Shown: in pieces, positions 1 through 10,760 of the stretch
Numbering within the stretch: the stretch's first letter is position 1
How the letters are laid out: the number at the start of each line of letters is the position of its first letter
Source: Pseudomonas californiensis
Lineage (GTDB): Bacteria; Pseudomonadota; Gammaproteobacteria; Pseudomonadales; Pseudomonadaceae
Length of the DNA: 64,000 nt
Direction: 5' to 3'
NCBI RefSeq assembly: GCF_021147775.1
Contig: NZ_JAGTPK010000002.1
Span: 283,370 to 347,369, forward strand
Notes under the pieces: generated by a model
Seen by the model: the letters and a program-made list of their open reading frames with translations, nothing else
Database searches by the model: none
What the model was told of the DNA's origin: nothing
Translations under genes and position numbers: made by a program

Positions 1-157
1 CGGTCACCGACTTGCCCGAGCCACTTTCGCCCACCAACGCCAGAGTCTCACCGCGACGAATATCGAAGCTGATGTTCTCGACCACCCGTTGGCGAGAGTC
101 GCCTGTCACGAACTCGACCGCCAGATCGCGGATTTCGATCAGATTGTCATTGTTCAT
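1..157 (-). CDS. yejF: Oligopeptide/microcin C-type ABC transporter ATPase YejF, N-terminal fragment
   Basis: Partial gene running off the left edge; only the first 52 or so codons are present. The ATG is at 157, one base after the TAA of the upstream permease gene, and AGGAAATAAG just before it can act as the ribosome binding site. The fragment reads as an ABC ATPase N-terminus with a Walker A motif GESGSGKS. It is the last visible gene of the five-gene yej-like operon and would energise the two permeases upstream. YejF proteins usually carry two fused ATPase halves, which cannot be checked here. Confidence 0.9.
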   Translation of the reverse strand, partial: MNNDNLIEIRDLAVEFVTGDSRQRVVENISFDIRRGETLALVGESGSGKSVT

Positions 158-158
158 C

Positions 159-1178
159 TTATTTCCTTGGGTCGAAGGCATCACGCGCGGATTCGCCGAT
201 GAATACCAGCAGGCTGAGCATGACGGCCAGTACCGCAAAGGCACTGATGCCCAGCCATGGCGCCTGAAGATTGGACTTGCCCTGAGCGACCAGTTCGCCC
301 AGCGAAGGCGACCCGGCGGGCAGGCCGAAGCCCAAAAAGTCCAGGGCGGTCAGGGTGCCGATGGCGCCGGTGAGGATGAATGGCATGAACGTCATGGTCG
401 ATACCATGGCGTTGGGCAGAATATGGCGGAACATGATTGCGCCGTTTTCCATGCCCAGCGCTCTGGCCGCGCGTACGTATTCCAGATTACGCCCGCGCAG
501 GAACTCGGCGCGCACCACATCGACCAGGCTCATCCACGAAAACAGCAACATGATGCCCAGCAGCCACCAGAAGTTGGGCTGCACAAAGCTGGCGAGGATG
601 ATTAGCAGGTACAGCACCGGTAACCCCGACCAGACTTCCAGGAAGCGCTGGCCGAGCAGGTCGACCCAGCCGCCGTAAAAGCCCTGCAATGCGCCAGCGA
701 CCACGCCGATGATCGAGCTCAGAATGGTCAGGGTCAGCGCAAACAGCACCGAAATCCTGAAGCCGTAGATGACCCGGGCCAGTACGTCGCGGCCCTGATC
801 GTCAGTACCCAGCCAGTTGTCTCTCGATGGCGGCGCGGGTGCCGGCACTTTCAGGTCGTAATTGATGCTCTGGTAGCTGTAAGGAATCGGCGCCCAGAGG
901 GTCCAGCCGTCTTTGGCCGCCAGCAGCTCCTTGATGTAAGGGCTCTTGTAATTGGCCTCCAGCGGGAATTCTCCGCCGAAGGTGGTTTCCGGATAGCGTT
1001 CCAGGACCGGAAAGTACCATTGGCCGTCGTAACGTACGGCCAGCGGCTTGTCGTTGGCGATCAGTTCGGCGCCGAGGCTGAGGCCGAACAGGAGCAGGAA
1101 CAGCCACAGAGACCACCAACCGCGCTTGTTGGCCTTGAAGCGTTCGAAGCGGCGGCGATTGAGAGGAGACAGCTTCAT
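159..1178 (-). CDS. yejE: ABC transporter permease YejE
   Basis: Inner-membrane permease of a peptide importer, 339 residues. A first membrane segment lies near residues 20-40, followed by a periplasmic stretch of about 95 residues, then the DppC-type permease core. The EAA-type cytoplasmic loop is visible as [25 protein letters not shown], which contacts the ATPase. The long N-terminal soluble insert is typical of YejE rather than plain DppC. It sits between yejB (one base apart) and yejF (one base apart), so the three are surely cotranscribed. Substrates of this family are oligopeptides and peptide antibiotics such as microcin C; the exact substrate here is not known. Confidence 0.93.
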   Translation of the reverse strand: MKLSPLNRRRFERFKANKRGWWSLWLFLLLFGLSLGAELIANDKPLAVRYDGQWYFPVLERYPETTFGGEFPLEANYKSPYIKELLAAKDGWTLWAPIPYSYQSINYDLKVPAPAPPSRDNWLGTDDQGRDVLARVIYGFRISVLFALTLTILSSIIGVVAGALQGFYGGWVDLLGQRFLEVWSGLPVLYLLIILASFVQPNFWWLLGIMLLFSWMSLVDVVRAEFLRGRNLEYVRAARALGMENGAIMFRHILPNAMVSTMTFMPFILTGAIGTLTALDFLGFGLPAGSPSLGELVAQGKSNLQAPWLGISAFAVLAVMLSLLVFIGESARDAFDPRK

Positions 1179-1179
1179 A

Positions 1180-2253
1180 TCAATGCTTCCTGCTTTCGAA
1201 GTCGATGCGCGGGTCTACCAGCGTGTAGGTGATGTCACCGATCAGCTTCACCACCAGCCCCAGCAGGGTAAAGATGAACAACGTGCCAAACACCACCGGG
1301 TAATCCCGGTTGATCGCGGCTTCGAAGCTCATCAGTCCCAGACCGTCCAGCGAGAAAATCACTTCCACCAGCAGTGAGCCGGTGAAGAAAATACCGATGA
1401 ATGCCGATGGGAAGCCTGCGATCACCAGCAGCATGGCGTTGCGGAACACGTGGCCGTACAAGACTTTGTGATTGCTCAGGCCCTTGGCCTTGGCGGTGAT
1501 CACGTACTGCTTGCCGATTTCATCGAGGAAGCTGTTCTTGGTCAGCAGGGTCATGGTCGCGAAGTTACCGATCACCAGCGCTGTGACTGGCAGTACCAGG
1601 TGCCAGAAATAATCGAAGATCTTGCCTGCGGTGCTCAGCTCTTCGAAGTTGTTGGAGGTCAACCCACGGAGCGGGAACCAGTTGAAATAGCTGCCACCGG
1701 CAAACACCACGATCAGCAGGATCGCGAACAGAAATGCCGGTATGGCGTAACCGACGATGATCGCCGAACTGGTCCATACGTCGAACTGGCTGCCGTGGCG
1801 GGTGGCCTTGGCGATGCCCAGCGGTATCGACACCAGGTACATGATCAGGGTGCTCCATAACCCCAGCGATATGGAGACAGGCATTTTCTCGACAATCAGG
1901 TCGATGACTTTGGCGTCCCGGAAAAAGCTGTCGCCAAAATCCAGCGTCGCGTAGTTCTTGATCATGATCCACAAGCGTTCCGGCGCGGATTTGTCGAAGC
2001 CGTACATCCGCTCGATTTCCTTGACCAGTGCCGGGTCCAGGCCTTGTGCGCCACGGTAGTTGGAGCCTGCCACCGAAACCTCTGCGCCGCCGCCGGCAAT
2101 GCGGCTGGTGGCGCCTTCGAAGCCTTCGATCTTGGCGATCATCTGCTCGACCGGGCCACCGGGGGCGGCCTGGATGATGATGAAGTTGATGATCAAAATG
2201 CCGAACAGGGTCGGAATGATCAGCAGTAGCCGTCGGAGAATATAAGCCAGCAT
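1180..2253 (-). CDS. yejB: ABC transporter permease YejB
   Basis: Inner-membrane DppB-type permease of 357 residues. I start it at the ATG at 2253 ([18 protein letters not shown]), because this gives the hydrophobic first helix normal for the family and lies one base after the stop of the preceding binding-protein gene; a longer reading would overlap that gene. A periplasmic insert of about 90 residues follows helix 1, as in YejB. The loop [25 protein letters not shown] is the ATPase-contact motif. It works with YejE as the membrane channel of the importer. Confidence 0.93.
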   Translation of the reverse strand: MLAYILRRLLLIIPTLFGILIINFIIIQAAPGGPVEQMIAKIEGFEGATSRIAGGGAEVSVAGSNYRGAQGLDPALVKEIERMYGFDKSAPERLWIMIKNYATLDFGDSFFRDAKVIDLIVEKMPVSISLGLWSTLIMYLVSIPLGIAKATRHGSQFDVWTSSAIIVGYAIPAFLFAILLIVVFAGGSYFNWFPLRGLTSNNFEELSTAGKIFDYFWHLVLPVTALVIGNFATMTLLTKNSFLDEIGKQYVITAKAKGLSNHKVLYGHVFRNAMLLVIAGFPSAFIGIFFTGSLLVEVIFSLDGLGLMSFEAAINRDYPVVFGTLFIFTLLGLVVKLIGDITYTLVDPRIDFESRKH

Positions 2254-2254
2254 G

Positions 2255-4111
2255 TTATTGCTCCGTGCTCGCCGGGGCGGCCTGGTCAGGTGACGGTGGA
2301 GGCCCTGCAACAGGCTTGGCGTCCGGTCTGGCCCACCAGGTCATCAGACCGATGTCCGATAGCGCTTCGGCTTTGGGGTGAGCAATGTGGTTCCAATAGG
2401 CGACGCGCCAGGTCTTGATGTGCCAGTTGGGCAACACGTAGAAACCCCACAGCAACACACGGTCCAGCGCTTTGGTGTGGTTGATCAGGCTTTCACGCGA
2501 GTCAGCATTGATCAGGCCGTTGACCAGCGTATCGACGGCGGGGTCCTTGAGGCCCATGAAATTGCGGCTGCCAGGGTTGTCGGCACCTGATGAATCGAAA
2601 TACACCCGCTGTTCGTTGCCCGGCGAGCTGGATTGCGGAAAGCTGCTGACGATCATGTCGTAGTCACGCGAGCGGAGGCGGTTGACGTACTGTGACACGT
2701 CGGCGCGACGGATCACCAGTTCGATGCCCAGATCGCTCAGGTTACGCTTGTACGGCAGCAGGATCCGCTCGAACTCGGTCTGGGCTATCAGGAACTCCAG
2801 CTTCACCGGATTGCCCTGCTTGTCGACCATCTTGTCGTCGACGATCTTCCAGCCTGCTTCCTGCAATAGCTGGAACGCCCGGCGTTGTTGCGGTCGTATC
2901 ATGCCGCTGGCGTCGTTCACCGGCAGCGTGAAGGCTTCGGTGAATACCCGGTCGGGGATTTTGCCGCGCAGCGGTTCGAGAATTTTCAATTCCGCAGCTG
3001 ACGGCAGGCCGCTTGAGGCCATTTCCGAATTGTCGAAGTAACTCTTCGTACGGCTGTAGGAGCCGTTGAACAGTTGCTTGTTGGTCCATTCGAAATCCAG
3101 CAGCAAGGTCAGCGCTTCGCGCACGCGCACATCCTGAAACACCGGCTTGCGCAGGTTGAAGATAAAACCCTGCATGCCGGTCGGGTTGCCATTGGGGATT
3201 TCTTCTTTGATCAGTCGCCCGTCTCGAACTGCTGGCGTGTCGTAGGCGGTCGCCCAGTTTTTTGCGCTGGTTTCCAGCCAGTAATCGAATTGCCCGGCCT
3301 TGCCCGCTTCCAGGGCTACGGTGTTGTCGCGGTAGTAGTCGGTGGTCAGGACATCGAAATTGTACTGACCCTTGTTGATTGCCAGATCCTTGCCCCAGTA
3401 GTCCTTGACCCGCTCATAACGCACCGAGCGTCCTGCCTTCACGTCAACGACCTTATAGGGCCCACTGCCCAGCGGAAATTCCAGGTTGCCCTTGCTGAAA
3501 TCCCGGGTTGCCCAGAAGTGCTTGGGCAGCACCGGAAGCTGGCCGAGGATCAACGGCAGCTCGCGGCTGTCGCTTTGTTTGAATTTGAACAGCACTCGCA
3601 GCGGGTCCTCGACGATCACCTGATCAACGCCTGCGTAGTAACCACGGTACATGGGCGAGCCATGTTCCATCAGCGTCTTGAAGCTGAACTCGACGTCTTC
3701 GGCGCGAATAGGGTGACCGTCATGGAAGCGTGCCTCGGGGCGCAGATAGAAACGCACCCAGGTGTTGTCCGGGGCTTTCTCGATCTTGCCCGCGACCAGA
3801 CCGTATTCGGTAAAGGGTTCATCCAGACTCGATCGGGCGAGGGTGTCGTAGATCAGGCCGATGTCATCGGCGGCTACGCCCTTGTTGATGAACGGGTTGA
3901 GACTGTCAAAACCGCCAAAGCCTGACTGACGGAATGTCCCGCCCTTCGGCGCGTCCGGGTTCACATAATCGAAGTGCTTGAAGTCGGCCGGGTACTTGGG
4001 CGCTTCGTCGTAAAGGGTCAGTGCGTGCTGAGGTGCTGCCTGCACCGTGCAGGCCAGGCCGCTCAGCAGCAGGATCGCAGCCTGCGTGCGCAGGGAATGC
4101 AAAGGGTTCAT
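2255..4111 (-). CDS. yejA: Extracellular solute-binding protein, YejA type (second copy)
   Basis: Periplasmic peptide-binding lipid-free receptor (SBP family 5) of 618 residues. The start at 4111 gives a clear signal peptide ([10 protein letters not shown] then a hydrophobic core ending CTVQAA). Family features include the N-terminal KGGTFRQ segment, SLNPFINKG and the central RPEARFHDG motif. The ATG overlaps the TGA of the upstream paralogue by one base (TGATG), so the two receptors are translationally coupled. This copy is next to yejB. It is similar along its length to the upstream gene, pointing to an old tandem duplication. Confidence 0.92.
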   Translation of the reverse strand: MNPLHSLRTQAAILLLSGLACTVQAAPQHALTLYDEAPKYPADFKHFDYVNPDAPKGGTFRQSGFGGFDSLNPFINKGVAADDIGLIYDTLARSSLDEPFTEYGLVAGKIEKAPDNTWVRFYLRPEARFHDGHPIRAEDVEFSFKTLMEHGSPMYRGYYAGVDQVIVEDPLRVLFKFKQSDSRELPLILGQLPVLPKHFWATRDFSKGNLEFPLGSGPYKVVDVKAGRSVRYERVKDYWGKDLAINKGQYNFDVLTTDYYRDNTVALEAGKAGQFDYWLETSAKNWATAYDTPAVRDGRLIKEEIPNGNPTGMQGFIFNLRKPVFQDVRVREALTLLLDFEWTNKQLFNGSYSRTKSYFDNSEMASSGLPSAAELKILEPLRGKIPDRVFTEAFTLPVNDASGMIRPQQRRAFQLLQEAGWKIVDDKMVDKQGNPVKLEFLIAQTEFERILLPYKRNLSDLGIELVIRRADVSQYVNRLRSRDYDMIVSSFPQSSSPGNEQRVYFDSSGADNPGSRNFMGLKDPAVDTLVNGLINADSRESLINHTKALDRVLLWGFYVLPNWHIKTWRVAYWNHIAHPKAEALSDIGLMTWWARPDAKPVAGPPPSPDQAAPASTEQ

Positions 4112-5937
4112 CAAGGCTTCTCCAGAGACTTGAGCCACCACGCGCGCAGCCCCAATGTGTAGGGCGGGGTGGTGACCATGGCGAATCGATTGCGATAAGC
4201 AAGGCGATGATTGTTCAGGTACCAATTGGGAATGCTGTAATGCTGCGACAACAGCACGCGATCCAGTGCGCGGGCGGTTGCCACCTGCTCATCACGGGTC
4301 TGTGCGGCCAGCAGTTTGTTGAGCAGGCCATCGACCACCGGGTTGGCGACACCTGCATAATTCTTGCTGCCATTGATCGTGGCCTGGCTGGAATGGAAAT
4401 ACTGCCATTGCTCAAGGCCGGGGCTCAGTGTCTGCTGCAGAGTCATCAGGATCATGTCGAAATCGAACCGGTCGAGGCGCTGCTTGTACTGGGCACGATC
4501 GACGGTGCGAAGGCTCACGTTGATGCCCAGGCGTCGCAGGTCCTCGATGTACGGTTGCAGGATGCGCTCAAGGTTCGGGTTGACCAGCAGGATCTCGAAG
4601 CGCAACGGCTGTTTGTTCGCGTTGAGCAAACCCTGATCGGAAAGCTTCCAGCCAGCGTCTGCCAGCAGGCCCAGCGCCTTGCGCAAGGTGTCACGCGGCA
4701 GGCCGCCGCCGTCAGTTTTCGATGGGGTGAACGGTTGCGTGAACAGGCTCGGCGTCAGCACGTCGCGATACGGCGCCAATGCCAGCCATTCGGCGCCGAT
4801 GGGCACACCTGTCGCAGAGAATTCGCTGTTGGGGTAGTAACTGATCGAGCGGGCATAGGCGTCGCTGAACAGCGTGCGGTTGGTCCATTCGAAATTGAAC
4901 AGCAACCCCAGCGCTTCCCTGACACGTATGTCCGAGAACGCAGCGCGACGAGTGTTCATGAACAGGCCTTGGGTCTGGGTCGGAATCCGGTGCGGGATCT
5001 GCGCCTTGATCACATCGCCCCGGGCGACCGCCGGAAAATCGTAGCCGTTGGCCCAGTTCTTGGCCTGATGCTCGATATAGATGTCGAATTCGCCCGCTTT
5101 GAAGGCTTCGAAGGCCACGTCGCTGTCGCGGTAAAACTCCACCTCGACGCGATCAAAATTGTATTTGCCGCGGTTGACCGGCAGATCCTCGCCCCAGTAA
5201 TCCTTGACCCGCTCGAACACCAGCTGACGACCCGGCTGTACGCGGGTAATCCGGTACGGCCCGCTGCCCAGTGGAGGCTCGAACGTCGTCGCCTTGAAGT
5301 CGCGCCCTTTCCAGTAATGTTGCGGCAGGACGGGCAGTTCACCGAGGCGCAGAATCAGCAGAGGGTTACCGGCACGCTTGAAAACAAAGCGGATACGGTG
5401 TCGGTTGAGGATGTCGACACGCTGCACTTCCTGAAGCGCCGTGCGGTACTGGGGGTGGCCGTCCTTGAGCAGCGTGCGGTAGGAAAAGGCCACGTCGTAG
5501 GCAGTGATTGGCTTGCCATCGTGGAAGCGTGCCTGCGGGCGGATGTTGAAGACTACCCAGCTGCGGTCATCGCTGTACTCCACCGACTGTGCGATCAGGC
5601 CGTAACTCGAAGTGGGTTCATCGCCTGACGGGTCGTACTGACCGGTGCCGACCATCAGCGGCTCGTTGAGCTCGTTGACGCCATATTGCAGGAAATTACC
5701 TGTCGAGACCGGGCTGCTGCCCTTGAAGGTATAGGGGTTGAGTGTGTCGAAGGTGCCGAACGCCATCATTCTCAAGGTGCCACCCTTCGGCGCCTCGGGA
5801 TTGACCCAGTCGAAATGAGTAAAGCTGCCTGGGTACTTGAGGACGCCAAACTGCGCGTAACCATGACTCTCGGTGATGGTTGCGTTGGCACAGAAGCTCA
5901 AGGCCAGACTGACGATTAGCAGGAAGGGACGTATCAC
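4111..5937 (-). CDS. Extracellular solute-binding protein, YejA type (first copy)
   Basis: Periplasmic receptor of the same SBP family 5, 608 residues if started at the GTG at 5937. That start places a signal peptide directly at the N-terminus (IRPFLLIVSLALSFCANA, then TITES). An in-frame ATG at 6051 would add 38 residues without signal character in front of it, so I prefer the GTG although its ribosome binding site is weak. Shared motifs with the next gene are PEAPKGGTLR, SLNP-like TLNPYTF and RPQARFHDG. As first gene of the yej operon it probably supplies an alternative peptide specificity to the same membrane complex. Confidence 0.88.
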   Translation of the reverse strand: MIRPFLLIVSLALSFCANATITESHGYAQFGVLKYPGSFTHFDWVNPEAPKGGTLRMMAFGTFDTLNPYTFKGSSPVSTGNFLQYGVNELNEPLMVGTGQYDPSGDEPTSSYGLIAQSVEYSDDRSWVVFNIRPQARFHDGKPITAYDVAFSYRTLLKDGHPQYRTALQEVQRVDILNRHRIRFVFKRAGNPLLILRLGELPVLPQHYWKGRDFKATTFEPPLGSGPYRITRVQPGRQLVFERVKDYWGEDLPVNRGKYNFDRVEVEFYRDSDVAFEAFKAGEFDIYIEHQAKNWANGYDFPAVARGDVIKAQIPHRIPTQTQGLFMNTRRAAFSDIRVREALGLLFNFEWTNRTLFSDAYARSISYYPNSEFSATGVPIGAEWLALAPYRDVLTPSLFTQPFTPSKTDGGGLPRDTLRKALGLLADAGWKLSDQGLLNANKQPLRFEILLVNPNLERILQPYIEDLRRLGINVSLRTVDRAQYKQRLDRFDFDMILMTLQQTLSPGLEQWQYFHSSQATINGSKNYAGVANPVVDGLLNKLLAAQTRDEQVATARALDRVLLSQHYSIPNWYLNNHRLAYRNRFAMVTTPPYTLGLRAWWLKSLEKP

Positions 5938-6063
5938 GATCCAGGCGACTTGGGCTTTCGGGTCGCTAACAGTAACAGCTTGTCCCGACAGGAAAAAGAC
6001 CGCGCGCCGCAGGGCAGGCTGTCCGCTTGCCCCAAGGTCATTTCCAGGCAAGCCCGACAGCCA

Positions 6064-7650
6064 TCAGTGAGGCAGGTAGACGGTCAGAGTCTGGCCGGGT
6101 TTGAGGGCCTGGCCGGTACGTGGGTTCCAGCGTTTGAGATGTTGCATCTCGACGTTGAAGCGCTTGGCGACGATGTACATGGAGTCGCCTTTCTGGATCT
6201 TGTATTGCATGGATTTCTTTTCGCTGTCCTTGGCGCTGGCGACCGACTTGCTGCTGGCTTTGGTCGCATCCTGCATCACCAGGGTCTGACCGATCCTGAG
6301 TTTCTTGCCGGACAATTTGTTCCAGCGCTGAAGGTCCTCGACATCCACTTTGTTGGCTTGCGCAATGGTGGTCAGATTATCGCCGTTCTTCACCTTGTAG
6401 GTGCGGCTGCGTGATGGCTTGTCGTTGCTGGCCAGTGCTTCGAATACTGGAGCAGAGGAATTCAGGCCTGGCTTGACCGGAATGCTCAGTGACTGGCCGA
6501 CTTTAAGTTTATTACCAGCCAGCTTGTTATTGCCTTTCAGCGAACTGACGGTCACCTGATAGCGGCTTGCGAGGCTTTCAAGCGTGTCGCCGCGACGAAC
6601 CCGATAAGGCTGCCAGGCAACCAGTTCTTCCTGCTTCATGGTCGACAGACTTGCCGTCAGCAGTTGCGCCTTGGACGTCGGCACCAGCAAATGCTGAGGG
6701 CCGTCGATGGTCAGACGTTTCTTGAAAGCTGGATTGAGCTGGATGAGCTCGTCTTCGTCGATGTCGGCTGCGCTGGCCACCTTGGACAGGTCAACGCGCT
6801 TGTTCAGCTCGACGACTTCAAAGTAGGGCTCGTTGGCGATCGGGTTGAGGTTGACGCCATACGCTTCAGGCGACAGGACCACCTGGGACAATGCCAGGAG
6901 CTTGGGCACATAGTCGCGGGTTTCCTGCGGCAGAGGCAGGTTCCAGTAGTCAGTCGGCAGGTTGAGCTTGTCGTTGCGCTCGATGGCGCGGCTGACGGTG
7001 CCTTCACCGGCGTTATAGGCCGCGAGGGCCAGCAGCCAGTCGCCATTGAACATGTCATGCAGGCGTGTCAGGTAGTCCAGCGCTGCGACAGTCGACGCCT
7101 GGATGTCGCGACGGCCGTCATAGAAATTGGTCTGGCGCAGATTGAAGTAGCGCCCGGTTGACGGTATGAACTGCCAGAGGCCTACGGCCTGGCTGCGTGA
7201 CACAGCCATCGGGTTGTAGGCACTTTCGATGACCGGGAGCAGGGCCAGTTCGAGCGGCATGTTGCGCTCTTCCAGACGCTCAACGATGTAATGCATGTAC
7301 AGGCTGCCGCGTTCGCCGGCGTTTTCCAGAAAGGAAGGATTGTTGGCGAACCACAGGCGCTGCTGGTCAATACGCGGGTTTTGATCGTTGCCTTGCTGCA
7401 ACTGGAAACCCTGGCGCATCCGCTCCCATACATCTTGAGGCGGGGCCAGAGGAACGACAGGCTTCTGAGACAGGAAGATGGGCTTTTGCTTGATGCCGGC
7501 GGCCAGGTTTGGCGCGCGATGAGCGCTGACGGGTTCGACGTTGGCAGTGGTTTGGCAGCCTGCCAACAGGGCACTCGCGGCTACGGCCACGGCCTGAGCC
7601 AACCGAGTCAATGCGTCCGAATTTACCGGCTTGCTTATAGATGACGACAT
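6064..7650 (-). CDS. mltD: Membrane-bound lytic murein transglycosylase D
   Basis: Peptidoglycan lytic transglycosylase of 528 residues. The N-terminus is a lipoprotein signal with lipobox LAGC (Cys32). A family 1 SLT domain covers about residues 110-240 with the catalytic glutamate in VIESAYNP (Glu142) and the AVGLWQF motif. Three LysM repeats follow at about 350-393, 420-462 and 485-527, which bind glycan strands. It cleaves the MurNAc-GlcNAc bond to give 1,6-anhydromuropeptides and acts in the periplasm from the outer membrane. Its place next to gloB, the methyltransferase, rnhA and dnaQ repeats the enterobacterial order. Confidence 0.96.
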   Translation of the reverse strand: MSSSISKPVNSDALTRLAQAVAVAASALLAGCQTTANVEPVSAHRAPNLAAGIKQKPIFLSQKPVVPLAPPQDVWERMRQGFQLQQGNDQNPRIDQQRLWFANNPSFLENAGERGSLYMHYIVERLEERNMPLELALLPVIESAYNPMAVSRSQAVGLWQFIPSTGRYFNLRQTNFYDGRRDIQASTVAALDYLTRLHDMFNGDWLLALAAYNAGEGTVSRAIERNDKLNLPTDYWNLPLPQETRDYVPKLLALSQVVLSPEAYGVNLNPIANEPYFEVVELNKRVDLSKVASAADIDEDELIQLNPAFKKRLTIDGPQHLLVPTSKAQLLTASLSTMKQEELVAWQPYRVRRGDTLESLASRYQVTVSSLKGNNKLAGNKLKVGQSLSIPVKPGLNSSAPVFEALASNDKPSRSRTYKVKNGDNLTTIAQANKVDVEDLQRWNKLSGKKLRIGQTLVMQDATKASSKSVASAKDSEKKSMQYKIQKGDSMYIVAKRFNVEMQHLKRWNPRTGQALKPGQTLTVYLPH

Positions 7651-7748
7651 TGTTCGGGGGGTGCATCCAGACGAAAATGTCGGGCGATTCTAGAAAGCGT
7701 GCTGCCGTCGGTCAACCTTTCAGAATTTTATTGCGGTTTGAGTGTCAC

Positions 7749-8528
7749 TCAGAACTTGTCTTTCCAGGCTCTCAAGGTGGCGAAAACAGCCGTTTGAGAG
7801 GTGTTTTCGTGACCGCTCCGTTCGTCCGCTTTTTCTTTAACGGATGTTTCATGGGTGCGCAGGAAGGGATTGGTCAGTCGTTCGAGAGCCATTGTTGAAG
7901 GCAGGCTGATCCGGTTTTCGTTGCGCCAGCGGGTCACTTCGGCAAGGCGATGGGCAATATCGGTGTTGTCGGGTTCGACTGCCTGAGCGAAGCGCAGGTT
8001 GCTCAGCGTGTATTCGTGGGCGCAGTAAACCTGGGTGTTGTCTGCAAAGCGATTCAGACGCTGAAGCGATTCGTGCATTTGTTCAGGTGTGCCCTCGAAC
8101 AACCGTCCGCAGCCAGCCGCAAACAGGGTGTCGCCACTGAACAGCAAGGGCGTGGTCGCCTCGTCGTGGTAGAACGCAATATGACCCAGTGTATGGCCGG
8201 GAACGGCGTGGACGGTGAACGTCATGCCCAGCACGCTGATCTCTTCAAGATCAGCCAGCGCCACGTCACGTTCAGGGATGTTTTCGTCGGCGGGCCCCGA
8301 CACTCGAGCCTGAGTGGCTTTTTTGAGCTGAACAACGCCACCCACGTGATCGTTATGGTGGTGAGTAATCAGGATGTCGGTCAGCCGGTGGTCGGGATTT
8401 TGCGCCAGCCAGTCGAGCACCGGCTTGGCGTCTCCCGGATCGACGACCGCGCACTGCCGGGTCGAAAGGTCTTGTAACAACCAGATGTAATTGTCATTGA
8501 AAGCGGGGAGGGCATGGATCTGTATCAT
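7749..8528 (-). CDS. gloB: Hydroxyacylglutathione hydrolase (glyoxalase II)
   Basis: Metallo-beta-lactamase fold enzyme of 259 residues that hydrolyses S-lactoylglutathione to D-lactate and glutathione, the second step of methylglyoxal detoxification. The binuclear metal motif THHHNDH is at residues 55-61, further ligands are in VPGHTLGH and the [17 protein letters not shown] segment, and the C-terminal HAGH-type domain contains [13 protein letters not shown]. Cytoplasmic. Divergent from the methyltransferase gene, with about 80 bases between the two starts. Confidence 0.97.
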   Translation of the reverse strand: MIQIHALPAFNDNYIWLLQDLSTRQCAVVDPGDAKPVLDWLAQNPDHRLTDILITHHHNDHVGGVVQLKKATQARVSGPADENIPERDVALADLEEISVLGMTFTVHAVPGHTLGHIAFYHDEATTPLLFSGDTLFAAGCGRLFEGTPEQMHESLQRLNRFADNTQVYCAHEYTLSNLRFAQAVEPDNTDIAHRLAEVTRWRNENRISLPSTMALERLTNPFLRTHETSVKEKADERSGHENTSQTAVFATLRAWKDKF

Positions 8529-8609
8529 GGCGCAGTTCGCATCGCGGAAGACAATGGTGCATCTTAGAGTCTGTTGCTGCTCCGTGCGAGCACCTGTGGA
8601 GAAGAACTC

Positions 8610-9368
8610 ATGACCGATGAAGCGTTCGCTCAGGCCGATCCTGAGTGGCTTGCGTTGATCCGCACCGCCCGCGAGTGGCTGTCAGGCCCTGTGGGGCAAC
8701 TGCTGCTGGAAGAAGAGCGCCGGGTTCTCGAAGATGAACTGGGGCGTTATTTTGGTGGCTATCTGGTGCACTACGGGCCGTCCGCCGAGACCCCGCCAGT
8801 TGCTCATCAGGTGCAGCGCAATGTTCGCCTCGGCGCGCCGCTGCCCGGTGTCGAAATTGTCTGCGAAGAGCAGGCCTGGCCTTTGAGCGAGCACGCAGCG
8901 GATGTCGTTGTTCTGCAACACGGGCTGGATTTCTGCCTGTCGCCCCATGGGCTGCTGCGCGAGGCCGCGAGCAGCGTGCGTCCTGGTGGGCATCTGTTGA
9001 TCATCGGCATCAACCCCTGGAGTACCTGGGGAGTACGGCACGTATTTGCTCGAGATGCGCTGCGCAAGGCACGCTGTATTTCGCCGTCACGGGTCGCTGA
9101 CTGGCTGAACCTGCTGGGCTTCGCACTGGAGAAACGGCGCTTCGGATGCTATCGTCCGCCCCTCGCTTCAGCAGCATGGCAGTCGCGTCTGATGGGGCTC
9201 GAAAACCTTGGCGAAGGACGACAAAGTCCCGGCGGCGGCTTCTATCTACTGGTAGCGCGCAAGCTGGTGGTGGGCCTGCGTCCATTGCGTCAGGTCCGTC
9301 GTGAACCCATGGGCAAGCTGATTCCGATGCCCATGGCCAAGGTCAGTCGCAATACCCCCGATACCTGA
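8610..9368 (+). CDS. Class I SAM-dependent methyltransferase, YafS-like
   Basis: Protein of 252 residues. The start at 8610 follows GTGGAGAAG at good spacing. It has a Methyltransf_11-like pattern: an acidic stretch ending [12 protein letters not shown], then [23 protein letters not shown], the usual post-I and motif III region. The typical glycine-rich motif I is poorly conserved, so the substrate cannot be read from sequence. The neighbours (gloB on one side, rnhA-dnaQ on the other) match the position of E. coli yafS, supporting orthology by synteny. Function is unknown for the family. Confidence 0.85.
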   Translation: MTDEAFAQADPEWLALIRTAREWLSGPVGQLLLEEERRVLEDELGRYFGGYLVHYGPSAETPPVAHQVQRNVRLGAPLPGVEIVCEEQAWPLSEHAADVVVLQHGLDFCLSPHGLLREAASSVRPGGHLLIIGINPWSTWGVRHVFARDALRKARCISPSRVADWLNLLGFALEKRRFGCYRPPLASAAWQSRLMGLENLGEGRQSPGGGFYLLVARKLVVGLRPLRQVRREPMGKLIPMPMAKVSRNTPDT

Positions 9369-9416
9369 CGATTGCCTGCTACGCACAATGAAGCCCAACA
9401 GTGTGGAAAGGTTGTA

Positions 9417-9869
9417 ATGAGCGATAGCGTTGAACTCTTCACCGACGGTGCCTGCAAAGGCAATCCCGGCCCTGGCGGCTGGGGCGCCCTGCTGGTGTGC
9501 AAGGGCGTTGAAAAGGAACTGTGGGGCGGCGAAGCCAACACCACCAACAACCGGATGGAGCTGACCGGCGCCATTCGTGGCCTTGAAGAACTCAAGCGCC
9601 CTTGCGAAGTCTTGCTGGTGACCGACTCTCAATACGTCATGAAAGGCATCACCGAGTGGATGGTCAACTGGAAAAAGCGCGGCTGGAAAACCGCCGCCAA
9701 GGAGCCGGTAAAGAATGCCGACCTGTGGCAGCAACTGGATGAGCAGGTCAATCGTCACACGGTGAAGTGGCAATGGGTGCGCGGTCACATCGGCCATCCT
9801 GGCAACGAACGCGCTGATCAGTTGGCCAACCGGGGTGTCGACGAAGTTCGCGGCATCAAGCACGGCTAA
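9417..9869 (+). CDS. rnhA: Ribonuclease HI
   Basis: Cytoplasmic endonuclease of 150 residues that cuts the RNA strand of RNA-DNA hybrids. The catalytic carboxylates are visible: Asp10 in [12 protein letters not shown], the glutamate in [10 protein letters not shown], the aspartate in LVTDSQYV and the last aspartate in [10 protein letters not shown]. The ATG at 9417 gives the standard length and N-terminus. It is followed after 89 bases by dnaQ on the same strand, whereas in E. coli these two genes are divergent. Confidence 0.98.
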   Translation: MSDSVELFTDGACKGNPGPGGWGALLVCKGVEKELWGGEANTTNNRMELTGAIRGLEELKRPCEVLLVTDSQYVMKGITEWMVNWKKRGWKTAAKEPVKNADLWQQLDEQVNRHTVKWQWVRGHIGHPGNERADQLANRGVDEVRGIKHG

Positions 9870-9958
9870 GCGAGACCGTCCTGGCTGACTCAGGCAGGGC
9901 ACAGGCTTGTACTGGCTGCGGCGTGCTAAGATCGCGGCCTGTAGATGAGGCACAGTCA

Positions 9959-10738
9959 ATGGCAATGCAAAACCTGGATAACCGCTCGATCGTACTCGAC
10001 ACCGAAACCACCGGTATGCCGGTGACCGATGGTCACCGCATCATCGAGATTGGCTGTGTCGAACTGATCGGCCGCCGCCTGACGGGTCGGCACTTTCACG
10101 TTTACCTGCAACCCGACCGCGAGAGTGACGAAGGCGCGATCGGTGTTCACGGTATCACCAATGAGTTTCTGGTCGGCAAACCACGCTTTGCCGAAGTCGC
10201 CGATGAATTCTTCGAGTTCATCAAGGGCGCGCAGTTGATCATCCACAACGCGGCATTTGACGTTGGCTTTATCAACAACGAATTCGCCTTGATGGGCGCG
10301 CGTGACAAGACCGATATCGCGCAGCACTGCTCGATACTCGATACCCTGATGATGGCGCGAGAACGCCACCCAGGGCAGCGCAACAGCCTGGATGCCCTGT
10401 GCAAGCGTTATGGCGTCGATAACTCGGGCCGTGAATTGCACGGCGCCTTGCTCGACTCCGAGATTCTGGCAGACGTCTACCTGGCCATGACCGGCGGGCA
10501 GACCAGCCTGTCGCTGGCGGGCAATGCGTCCGACGGCAATGGTTCGGGCGAAGGTTCAGGCAATCGTGGCAGCGAAATTCGCCGTCTGCCAGGCGATCGC
10601 ACGCCCTGCCGCGTAATTCGTGCGTCCGAAAGTGAACTGGCGGAGCACGAAGTGCGTATGTCTACCATCGCCAAGGCATCCGGCGCGCCTGCGCTGTGGG
10701 TGCAACTGCTGGAAGCCCAGGCGCAGGCATCTTCCTGA
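9959..10738 (+). CDS. dnaQ: DNA polymerase III epsilon subunit (proofreading exonuclease)
   Basis: Protein of 259 residues. The DEDDh exonuclease domain occupies the first 180 or so residues: ExoI motif LDTETTG with Asp14 and Glu16, ExoII HNAAFDVGFINNE, and ExoIII with HGALLDSEILADVY. The C-terminal part, rich in Gly and Ser and then charged, is the region that joins the polymerase alpha subunit. It removes mispaired 3' nucleotides during replication. The start at 9959 (MAMQNLDNR) is chosen over an upstream in-frame ATG because it matches the family N-terminus. Confidence 0.97.
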   Translation: MAMQNLDNRSIVLDTETTGMPVTDGHRIIEIGCVELIGRRLTGRHFHVYLQPDRESDEGAIGVHGITNEFLVGKPRFAEVADEFFEFIKGAQLIIHNAAFDVGFINNEFALMGARDKTDIAQHCSILDTLMMARERHPGQRNSLDALCKRYGVDNSGRELHGALLDSEILADVYLAMTGGQTSLSLAGNASDGNGSGEGSGNRGSEIRRLPGDRTPCRVIRASESELAEHEVRMSTIAKASGAPALWVQLLEAQAQASS

Positions 10739-10760
10739 CAGCAACTGGTCGAGTGGTGAC

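Noticed and set aside
4021..5628. Long open frame of 535 codons on the plus strand
   Set aside because: It is the antisense shadow of the two solute-binding protein genes. It has no ribosome binding site or family similarity, and its composition is typical of high-GC antisense frames.
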